NCBI GenBank assembly: GCA_028277885.1
Contig: JANQFK010000006.1
Span: 1-43,278, forward strand
DNA from: Myxococcota bacterium
GTDB lineage: Bacteria; Myxococcota_A; UBA9160; UBA6930
Direction of reading: 5' to 3'
Length of the DNA: 43,278 nt
The notes beneath the pieces are model-generated. The model did not search any database and had not been told where the DNA came from. It saw only the letters and a program-made list of their open reading frames with translations. A program made the position numbers and the translations under genes. Positions 25,371 to 32,562 of the stretch are shown in pieces. Each line of letters opens with the position of its first letter. Within the stretch, counting starts at the first letter, position 1.

Positions 25371-26825
25371 GTGCCCTTCGAGCCCACGCTGGAGAGCCTG
25401 CGCACCCACGAGGTGCCGGCCTGGTTCCACGACGCCAAGCTCGGGATCTTCGTCCACTGGAGCGTCTCCTCGGTGCCGGCCTTCGCGCCCCGCGGCGCCG
25501 GCATCGAGGCGATCTTTCGCGGCGACGCCGGCCAGACCGAGTCGCCCTACGCCGAGTGGTACGAGAACTCGCTGCGGCTTCCCGGCAGCGCCGTGGCGCG
25601 CCATCACCGCGAGCACCACGGCGACCGCCCCTACGAGTCCTTCGCCGAAGACTTCCGCGCCGGGCTCGAGGCCTGGGACCCGAAGGCCTGGGCCCGGGCC
25701 TTCGCGGCGAGCGGCGCCCGCTACGTGGTGCTGGTCACCAAGCACCACGACGGCTTCTGCCTGTGGCCGAGCCGCGTGCCCCACCCCGACCCGCGCCGGC
25801 ACGGCTGGCACACCGGGCGCGACGTGGTGGGCGAGCTCGCCGACGCGGTGCGGAGCGAGGGGCTGCGCTTCGGCGTCTACTACTCGGGCGGCCTCGACTG
25901 GACCTTCGAGCCGCGCCCGATCCGCGGGCTGGTGGACACGCTCGCCAGCATGCCCGGCGGCCCCTACTCCGCCTACGCGGACGCCCAGGTCCGCGAGCTC
26001 GTCGAGCGCTACCGCCCCGAGGTGCTCTGGAACGACATCAGCTGGCCCTCCCGCGCCGGCGCGCTGTGGCCGCTCCTCGCCCACTACCTGAACCGCGTGC
26101 CCGAGGGCGTCGTCAACGACCGCTGGCAGACCCGGAACCCCCTGGTGCCCCTGCTGCGCGTGCCGGGCCTGCGCGGGCTCGCCGAGCGCCTCACCGTGGC
26201 CTGGCTGCGGCGCCGGGGCGGCATCGCGGGCCTGCCGGCGCCGCCCTTCTGCGACTTCCGCACCCCCGAGTACGCGAGCTTCCCGGACATCCGCCGCAAG
26301 AAGTGGGAGTGCGTGCGCGGGATGGACAAGAGCTTCGGCTACAACCGCGCCTCGCTGCCCGACGACTTCATCGGCCGCGAGGAGCTGCTGCACGGCCTCG
26401 TCGACATCGTGAGCAAGAACGGGAACCTGATGCTGAACGTCGGCCCGCGCGGCGAGGACGCGACGATCCCGGAGATCCAGCTCGAGCGGCTGCGCTGGCT
26501 GGGGGAGCTGATGCGGGAGGCCGGCGAGGCGCTCCAGGGAACGCGGCCTTGGCGGCGCGCGGAGGGGACGACGCGGGAAGGCGTGCCGGTGCGGTTCACG
26601 CGCAAGGGGGACGACCTCTACGCGCTGCTGCTCGATGCGACGGATGCAGCCACGCTGACGCTGGAGGACGTCGCGGTTCCGGCCGGGACGGCGCTGGCCG
26701 AGCTCGGCACACCCGAGCCGCCGCGCTGGGAGCGGGAGGGCACGGGCGTGCGCGTGACCCTCGCGCCGCGTCCGCGTGGGAGCGTGACCGCGCTTGCCCT
26801 GCCGGGTGCGGCCGGGCCCGACTGA
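25371..26825 (+). CDS. GH29-family alpha-L-fucosidase
   Basis: 484 residues from a GTG. The fold and catalytic landmarks of glycoside hydrolase family 29 are clear: FHDAKLGIFVHWSVSSVPAF near 19-38, EWYENSLR, VLVTKHHDGFCLWPS (120-134, with the paired His), GVYYSGGLDW (168-177), and VLWNDISWP (218-226), where Asp222 is the predicted nucleophile. NGNLMLNVGPRGEDATIP is the usual end of the catalytic barrel, and the last 90 residues form a small beta domain. No signal peptide is visible, so it is probably cytoplasmic, unlike many fucosidases. The function is removal of alpha-linked L-fucose from glycans. No ribosome-binding site is present, in line with a leaderless start. Confidence 0.92.
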   Translation: MPFEPTLESLRTHEVPAWFHDAKLGIFVHWSVSSVPAFAPRGAGIEAIFRGDAGQTESPYAEWYENSLRLPGSAVARHHREHHGDRPYESFAEDFRAGLEAWDPKAWARAFAASGARYVVLVTKHHDGFCLWPSRVPHPDPRRHGWHTGRDVVGELADAVRSEGLRFGVYYSGGLDWTFEPRPIRGLVDTLASMPGGPYSAYADAQVRELVERYRPEVLWNDISWPSRAGALWPLLAHYLNRVPEGVVNDRWQTRNPLVPLLRVPGLRGLAERLTVAWLRRRGGIAGLPAPPFCDFRTPEYASFPDIRRKKWECVRGMDKSFGYNRASLPDDFIGREELLHGLVDIVSKNGNLMLNVGPRGEDATIPEIQLERLRWLGELMREAGEALQGTRPWRRAEGTTREGVPVRFTRKGDDLYALLLDATDAATLTLEDVAVPAGTALAELGTPEPPRWEREGTGVRVTLAPRPRGSVTALALPGAAGPD

Positions 26826-27329
26826 GCCTGCCCGCAGTCGGGGGGCAGGCCGTCTCCGGCCCGTTGGGGACGCCCGACGCACGGCACGCTTCCTGAACCG
26901 TCTTACGGCGAGGCCCGATGGTGGGCCGCGGCGCCGAGCCCCCCGCACGAGACGAAGGCGTCTCTCCTGTGCGCGAGTGTGCGCACGGAGCGGACGCCTT
27001 CTGCATTTCTGGAGTCGCGCATGCGAATCGGCGTCCTCGCCCAGGAAGACGCCGGGGATCAGCGCGTGCGGATGGACGCCCTCCGTGTCGACGAGCTCGA
27101 GATACAGCCGTCGAACACGTCGGCGCGACGGCCACTCGCCAGCAGGTGTCCGTCGTGGAAGCCTTCCGGGCGCCACAGGCCGCGGAGTCGATCGAGTCGT
27201 CCCACTCCGGAGCCCCAGCTGGGCGCTCGCGTCTGCCCGCTGGGCAGCGGGCGCGGCCGCCGGCCCGGGGCCGGAGCGCAGGGCGCAGCGTCCGTGGGAC
27301 GGTAGGCTTCGTCCCGCAGGGATCCAGGA
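26826..27329. other. 504-base stretch without a convincing gene
   Basis: No frame here has natural composition over its length. On the minus strand about 27100-27170 a short piece reads RPEGFHDGHLLASGRRADVFDG, recalling the N-terminus of aminoglycoside-phosphotransferase-like proteins, but the frame does not continue. It may be a remnant of a lost gene. No promoter, tRNA or repeat was seen. Confidence 0.35.
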
Positions 27330-27803
27330 ATGCCGTCTCCCGACGACCGAACGCGTGCCCGACTCAAGCGCTGGCTCTTCGCCCTGGGGCTCGTCTACCT
27401 GCTGCTGCCCCGCGACCTCGTCCCGGACTTCCTGGGACGAGGCCTGGGGCTCGTCGACGACCTGGCCCTGATCGCGGGCCTGCGCTGGTACTACCGCAGG
27501 CGGCTTCGCAATCTCGCCGCCGAGGAGGCAGCCCGGGCCACGGATGCCGGTCGCGCCGAGCAGGATCGTCGCTCGCGGCACGAGCCCGCGACGGAGCCGC
27601 GTGACGAGACGCCGTCCGACCCCTACAGAGTGCTGGGCGTGGGCCGTTCTGCCTCCCAGGAGGAGATCCGGGCGGCCTATCGTGCACGCATGCGCGAGTA
27701 CCATCCCGACCGTGTGGCCCACCTGGGCGAGGAGCTGCAGCGCCTCGCCCACCAGAAGACGCTGGAGATCCAGGAAGCGTTCGAGCGGCTGCGCAGTCGC
27801 TAG
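27330..27803 (+). CDS. DUF1232 (YkvA-like) / J-domain fusion protein
   Basis: 157 residues. The N-terminal part (16-55, LFALGLVYLLLPRDLVPDFL then GLGLVDDLALIAGL) matches the DUF1232/YkvA membrane-associated motif with its LxPxDxxPDxxxxxGxxDD pattern. A charged linker (65-97) leads to a J domain at 98-155: DPYRVLGVGRSASQEEIRAA and YRARMREYHPDRV with the HPD signature at 125-127. J domains stimulate the ATPase of Hsp70/DnaK. The fusion suggests a membrane-tethered DnaK co-chaperone. ATG start with GGGATCCAGGA upstream. It stands alone between two larger gaps. Confidence 0.85.
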   Translation: MPSPDDRTRARLKRWLFALGLVYLLLPRDLVPDFLGRGLGLVDDLALIAGLRWYYRRRLRNLAAEEAARATDAGRAEQDRRSRHEPATEPRDETPSDPYRVLGVGRSASQEEIRAAYRARMREYHPDRVAHLGEELQRLAHQKTLEIQEAFERLRSR

Positions 27804-28036
27804 CGGGTGGGCCGACTCGCCGGTCGCGCCCACGGCGCGCGCCACGCCCGCCGCGGCAGGCCGCGAGGCTCCGCGTCCCGGGTGAGCTAGACCTCCCCCA
27901 TGCGCCACGCCGCGGCCCGTGCCGTCTCCTCGATCGCGACGGCCCTGCGGGTCCCGGCAGGGAGCACCCGGGCGGAGAGCCGGGGCGGGCGGCGGATCGG
28001 AGCGGTACGGGCCCGCGCGTCGCGTCCGCTCGTCCC

Positions 28037-29404
28037 GTGGTCTTGCACGCCCGCACCCGCTTCCGCGACGTGACGGGACGCCAGCCCGCTCTCCGACTCG
28101 TCACCTACGCGCTGCCCTCCCTGGTCAGCTCGGTGGCCGCGCTGCCGCTGGCGCTCTTCATCCCGGCCTTCTACGCCGACGACCTCGGCGTCCCGCTGGC
28201 GGCCGTCGGCCTGGCGATCGCGGCCTCGCGGCTGCTCGACGTCGTCACCGACCCGCTGATCGGCATCGCCAGCGACCGGCTCCCGCTCGGCTGGGGGCGA
28301 CGCAAGCCCTGGATGGTCCTCGGGACGCCGCTGTTCGCCCTGGCGCTGTGGCAGATCTTCGTGCCGGGCGAGTCGGCGAGCGTGGGCGGGCTGCTGGCCT
28401 GGTCGGCCCTCCTGTACCTCGGGTTCACCATGGTCGACCTGCCCCACAAGGCCTGGGGCGCCGAGCTCTCGGCCGACTACGACGAGCGCTCCCGCATCAC
28501 GAGCTGGCGAGAGGGGCTCTCGGCCGCCGGCCAGGTGGCGCTCCTCGCCGCCCTCGTGAGCTGGGCCGCCGGCGGGGTGACGGATGCGGCGGAGCAGCTG
28601 CGCGGCATCGCGCTCGTGGTCGTCGTCGCGCTGCCGCTGCTGGTCGCCGCCGCCGTGCTGCTCGTGCCGGAGGGCCGGCGCGAGGGCTTCGCCCACGAGC
28701 CCCGCGGCATCGTCGCGGGGCTCCGGCTCGTCGCCCGCAACCCGGCCTTCCGCCGCATGATCGGCTGCGTGGTCTTCTTCGTGTCCGGGATCGCGATCCA
28801 GGGCACCCTGCACCGCCTCGTCCTCGCCGACGTGATGGCCGACGAGGGCCGCTTCCCGCTCATGCTCCTGATCGAGAATCTCGCGACCCTCGCCGCGGTC
28901 CCCGTCTGGCTGCGCGTCTCGCTCGCAGCGGGCAAGCACCGCGTGCTCGCCGCCGCGGCGCTGTGGATCGCGGTCTTCAGCGTGCCGCTCGTCTTCCTGC
29001 GCGAGGGCGACACGACGACGCTGATCGTCCTGATCGCGATCCGGGGCTCGAGCTTCGCCTCGATCCTGTTCCTCGCCAACTCCATCGCCGCGGACGTGAT
29101 CGACCTCGACACCCTCGCCTCCGGTGAGCAGCGCTCGGGGCTCTTCTTCGCGGTCTGGGGCATGACGACGAAGCTCGCCCTGGCCCTCGGCGTCCTGCTC
29201 GGGACGGCCCTGCCCGCGGCCTTCGGCTACGACCCCTCGGCCGAGGCCGCGACGCCCGCCGTCCAGGCCCGCCTGATGGCGTTCTACGGGGGCGTCCCCG
29301 CGCTGCTGATGGCGATCGGCGCGCTCTTCCTGCGCGGCTTCCCGGTCACCCGCGAGCGCCACGCCGAGGTCCGAGCCGAGATCGCGAGACGCACCGGCGC
29401 CTAG
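28037..29404 (+). CDS. MFS/GPH-family sugar-type transporter
   Basis: 455 residues with about twelve hydrophobic segments. SRLLDVVTDPLIGIASDR and GRRKPWMVLGTPL (near residues 65-105) are the hallmark of the glycoside-pentoside-hexuronide:cation symporter group (MelB-like), as is MVDLPHKAWGAELSADYDER. IEDLDTLASGEQRSG-like text in the second half (DVIDLDTLASGEQRSGLFFA) is also typical. Transport is probably cation-coupled. The start is uncertain: GTG at 28037 or GTG at 28070 both fit, and neither has a good ribosome site. The nearby fucosidase makes a sugar substrate plausible, but the genes are not in one operon. Confidence 0.85.
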   Translation: MVLHARTRFRDVTGRQPALRLVTYALPSLVSSVAALPLALFIPAFYADDLGVPLAAVGLAIAASRLLDVVTDPLIGIASDRLPLGWGRRKPWMVLGTPLFALALWQIFVPGESASVGGLLAWSALLYLGFTMVDLPHKAWGAELSADYDERSRITSWREGLSAAGQVALLAALVSWAAGGVTDAAEQLRGIALVVVVALPLLVAAAVLLVPEGRREGFAHEPRGIVAGLRLVARNPAFRRMIGCVVFFVSGIAIQGTLHRLVLADVMADEGRFPLMLLIENLATLAAVPVWLRVSLAAGKHRVLAAAALWIAVFSVPLVFLREGDTTTLIVLIAIRGSSFASILFLANSIAADVIDLDTLASGEQRSGLFFAVWGMTTKLALALGVLLGTALPAAFGYDPSAEAATPAVQARLMAFYGGVPALLMAIGALFLRGFPVTRERHAEVRAEIARRTGA

Positions 29405-29617
29405 CTCGCGGGGCGGGGCGGGGCGCCCGCGGCGCGCGCAGCGCTCGTGCTGGTTGCGTCGCAACGGCTCGACGGCCGGTGTGGAGGAGGCTCGCAGCGG
29501 CCACACCTGGGGCACGCTGAGGAGCCTGGCTGCAAGGAAATGGGAGCCGCGGGCCTCGACCTGTCCGCGAATCCGTCGGCCTGCGCCCGCCTGCGCTGCG
29601 CGGTGTAGGCTTTTCCG

Positions 29618-30481
29618 GTGGCCGTGTTCCAGACCATCCGGTCCGCACGCGATCGAGGCCCGATCGATGCCGGCTCCCTCGCGCTGGTCTCCCAGGGGAT
29701 CCGCAACCGCGTCGAGAGGCGAGGCGGCACGTGGCACCTCTCCGTCGAGGAGGAGAGGGTGGCGGAGTCGCTCGAGATCCTCGCTCTCTTCGAACGGGAG
29801 AACGCCCCACCGCCGCGAGGACCCGAACCTCCGCCCGAGTACGGCCCGACGCAGCTCGGCTACGGGCTCGCGGCCGCTCTCGTGCTCTTCTTCGGGATCA
29901 CCGGCCCCCGCGAGCCGTCGGTCTCCTGGTTCGCGCACGGCAGCGCAGATTCGGCGGCCGTCCTCGCCGGCGAGCTCTGGAGGACCGTCACCTCGCTCAC
30001 CCTGCACGCAGACCTGCCCCACGTAGTGGGCAACGCGCTCTCCTGTGCGCTCTTCGTGACCGTCGTGTGCCGGATCTACGGGCCGGGCGCAGGCGGCCTG
30101 CTCGTCCTGCTGGCCGGGATCGGCGGCAACCTCGCCAACGCACTCCACCACGGCTCCCTTCACAGCTCCGTCGGCGCCTCGACCGCGCTGTTCGGCGCGA
30201 TCGGGATCCTCGGGGGCACCCAGTTCGCGCGCCGGCGCAGCCGGCCCACGAGGGCCGCAGCATGGGTTCCCCTGGCCGGCGCCCTCGGCCTGCTCGCGAT
30301 GCTCGGCACCGGCGAGCGCGCCGACTTCTCCGCGCACCTGTTCGGTCTGGTCGCGGGGGTGCTGCTGGGCGGAGCCGCTGGCTTCGGGCTGAGTCGCCCG
30401 CCGCGGCCGATGATCCAGCTCGGTCTCGGCGGCGTCGCCGTCGCGATCCTGGGCTGGGCCTGGGCGACCGCCCTGGGCTGA
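29618..30481 (+). CDS. Rhomboid-family intramembrane serine protease
   Basis: 287 residues. A soluble N-terminal part (1-80) precedes six or seven membrane segments. TLHADLPHVVGNA holds His130, His135 and Asn139, the oxyanion-side motif; SVGASTALFGAIG gives the GxS site with Ser188; DFSAHLFGLVAGVLLG gives the catalytic His240. The Ser/His dyad is complete. It should cut membrane proteins within or near their transmembrane segment. GTG at 29618, or 29624, with no clear ribosome site. It is the last gene before the tRNA-Thr remnants begin. Whether it handles the MYXO-CTERM-like tail of the sugar dehydrogenase is unknown; rhombosortases are rhomboids, but I see no specific marker. Confidence 0.88.
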   Translation: MAVFQTIRSARDRGPIDAGSLALVSQGIRNRVERRGGTWHLSVEEERVAESLEILALFERENAPPPRGPEPPPEYGPTQLGYGLAAALVLFFGITGPREPSVSWFAHGSADSAAVLAGELWRTVTSLTLHADLPHVVGNALSCALFVTVVCRIYGPGAGGLLVLLAGIGGNLANALHHGSLHSSVGASTALFGAIGILGGTQFARRRSRPTRAAAWVPLAGALGLLAMLGTGERADFSAHLFGLVAGVLLGGAAGFGLSRPPRPMIQLGLGGVAVAILGWAWATALG

Positions 30482-30500
30482 GCTCGCGAAGGACTCGAGG

Positions 30501-30533
30501 GAGCCGACGAGCGGACTCGAACCGCTGACCTGC
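30501..30533 (-). repeat. tRNA-Thr 3' fragment, copy A (probable outer attachment site)
   Basis: Read on the minus strand, this 33-base piece contains the variable loop AGGTC, a perfect T-arm (AGCGG, TTCGAGT, CCGCT) and the acceptor 3' strand CGTCGGC of a tRNA. No anticodon or 5' half is present. It matches copies B and C in 32 of 33 positions each. It marks the point where the genes to the right change from chromosomal to accessory character. Confidence 0.8.
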
Positions 30534-30582
30534 CGGCGAAACGCCGACGGCGGGCTCCGAGGCGAGGACGAGGCGGTGGACG

Positions 30583-32562
30583 CTACTTGGGTGGCGGACC
30601 GAGGGGTCCGCTCGAGTCGTCGGAGCCGTCCGAAACCGTTGCGGCACCCGGGCCGCTCCGCGCTGCCGGGGCGGGGGAATCGCACGCAGGCTCGGAAGGG
30701 TCGTCCTGCGTCCCCTGCTTGAGCTCTCGCTGGACGAGGAAGAGGGCCGTCTCGGCGTGCAAGGCCGTCCCGGGTGGCCCGGCGAGCAGGGAGAAGCTCG
30801 CCGGATCATGGCACGTCTCCACCAGGAAGTCATCGAGGTGGGTCAAGGTCTGCGAGCCCGGCTGGCCGTCGACGGTCAACGCCGGGCGGCCCGAATCCCG
30901 CACCTCGAAGAACCGGTTCAGCGAGCGCTGGAGCCGGGTCACCACGGGAGACGTGGTGTCTCGCGGCCGTCCCTGGAGGAAGTGGCGCTTCTTGCAACGC
31001 TTTCCGGACGCGAGGGCCGACAGCAGCCTCTGGAAGTCCCTGCGGCCCGACGGAACGATCCGGGCCGTGGCCTTCGTGTCATCGAGGAAGCGATCGATCG
31101 CCTCCTGGGTGCGCTCTCCGTACTCGCCGTCGATGTTGTCGATGCCTTCGAGCGTCCGCCGCGGGAGGCAACCAAGGGCGACGAGCTGCTCCTGGACGTC
31201 CTCGACCAGGGAGGAGAGATCGACGCCAGTGCCCGAAGTGCGCGCCTTCGTGGGGTTGCCGCCCGTCACGTGGACCGAGAGCGTGCGGCGGTATCCGCTG
31301 CTGTCGGTGATGCGGAGCGTATAGGTCCCCGGGGTGGCGTCCTCGGCGGCCTTCACCGTGACGACCCCGGACATCACCTCCAGCGTGAGCCCCTTGGCGG
31401 GAACGGCCCCGATCCACGCCGCGGCGTACTGCGGCTTTCCGCCGCTCACGAGGATGCGCGAGCCTGCCTGGGCGCCGCGCGTCACGACCAGGTCGTTCCG
31501 CGGCTCCGTCCGCAGCATGGCCACGCGCTCGTCGCCGTCGAGGGCGCAGGACTCGACCCGGGCGTCGTCGAACTCGTTGGCGAGATCCCCGAGCACGTCA
31601 CGCGTCTCCTCGACGGAGAGCGCCAGCGCATTGGTGGCGAGGGTCAGCCTGCGGAGCAGGGCCGCGGAGCGCCTCTCCCGGCGGCGCTGGCGCCGGCGCT
31701 CCTTCACGGGATCCTCCGCCTCCTCGGCCTGGTCTTCCTGCTCCGGGGGCTGGATGGCGCCCGTGGCGGTGGTGATCGCCTGCGGCAGGACCGACAACGT
31801 CTGCCCCAAGTTGTTGGCGAGCTCGTCGAGGCTCGGCGAGGCCTTCGCGACCTCGGCGTTGGTCACGCTGCGAATCCCCTCCACCACGGCCAGCAGCCGC
31901 GCTCCGGCGGTCTCGATGGAGCTTCTGGCCTCCCGCGCCTGGTTGAGCACGACGCGTGCCTCCACGATCGTGCGCTCGGCCCGGGCCAGCTCGGCACTCG
32001 CTGCGACCCGGGGCCGCACCCGGGTCAGGCTGCCGTCCAGATCGACGATCATCCTGCGCAGCGCCGCGATCCTTCTCGCCAGCTCCTCGGCGGTGGGGTT
32101 CTCGACACCTCCCCTCGTATTCACGCCGGGCGCGGCGGCCGCGATCGGCGCCATCGCGGAGATGGCGCACTGGAGGCTCGTCGCAGCCTTGGCGTAGCTG
32201 TCCACCCGCTCCTGTCGGTAGACCCAGCGCCCGATTCCGAAGAGCCCCGCCGCGCTGGCGGTGAGCCCCGTGATGGCGTCGGTGTTCGAGGAGCTGACGC
32301 CGACCGCGGCGGCCGCGGTAGCGAGCGCAGTGATGAGGGTCCCTACGGTCAGGTTCCAGACGGAGTAGTGGGTCTGCGCGCGCTCGTAGGCCAGCTTCTG
32401 CTCGCGCGCGCAGGCCAGCGCCTCCTCGAGCGTCCGCTCCCGGCCCTCCACGCGGCAGCTGTCCGCACTGGGGACGTACGGCCCCAGCAGGGCCGTGTGG
32501 CTGCAGCCCAGCAGGGAGATCGCACAGAGTAGCGAGAGCGCGGGCCGGGCGAGCGCCTTCAT
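30583..32562 (-). CDS. Large lipoprotein with peptidoglycan-binding-like repeats
   Basis: 659 residues; ATG overlaps the stop of the upstream gene (ATGA), so the two are coupled. The signal ends ISLLGC20. A hydrophobic stretch at about 74-110 (LTVGTLITALATAAAAVGV) is followed by a long helical, probably coiled-coil region to about residue 345, with a very basic stretch KERRRQRRRERR. A beta-rich domain follows (LVVTRGAQAGSRILVSGGKP, GTYTLRITDSSGYRRTLSVH). Two peptidoglycan-binding-like modules end the protein: DVQEQLVALGCLP with YGERTQEAIDRFL, and VVTRLQRSLNRFF with VDGQPGSQTLTHLDDFL. Predicted to sit at the outer or inner membrane and grip the cell wall. It is cargo of island unit 1 and the partner of the next protein. 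Confidence 0.75.
   Translation of the reverse strand: MKALARPALSLLCAISLLGCSHTALLGPYVPSADSCRVEGRERTLEEALACAREQKLAYERAQTHYSVWNLTVGTLITALATAAAAVGVSSSNTDAITGLTASAAGLFGIGRWVYRQERVDSYAKAATSLQCAISAMAPIAAAAPGVNTRGGVENPTAEELARRIAALRRMIVDLDGSLTRVRPRVAASAELARAERTIVEARVVLNQAREARSSIETAGARLLAVVEGIRSVTNAEVAKASPSLDELANNLGQTLSVLPQAITTATGAIQPPEQEDQAEEAEDPVKERRRQRRRERRSAALLRRLTLATNALALSVEETRDVLGDLANEFDDARVESCALDGDERVAMLRTEPRNDLVVTRGAQAGSRILVSGGKPQYAAAWIGAVPAKGLTLEVMSGVVTVKAAEDATPGTYTLRITDSSGYRRTLSVHVTGGNPTKARTSGTGVDLSSLVEDVQEQLVALGCLPRRTLEGIDNIDGEYGERTQEAIDRFLDDTKATARIVPSGRRDFQRLLSALASGKRCKKRHFLQGRPRDTTSPVVTRLQRSLNRFFEVRDSGRPALTVDGQPGSQTLTHLDDFLVETCHDPASFSLLAGPPGTALHAETALFLVQRELKQGTQDDPSEPACDSPAPAARSGPGAATVSDGSDDSSGPLGPPPK

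Noticed and set aside
26826..27329. Aminoglycoside phosphotransferase-like remnant
   Set aside because: Only about 20 residues are suggestive and no second motif is present, so it is recorded as a gene-free stretch.
27887..30685. 932-residue minus frame across the transporter and rhomboid genes
   Set aside because: It is antisense to two genes with clear family motifs and is rich in Arg/Asp/Glu/His repeats typical of a shadow frame.
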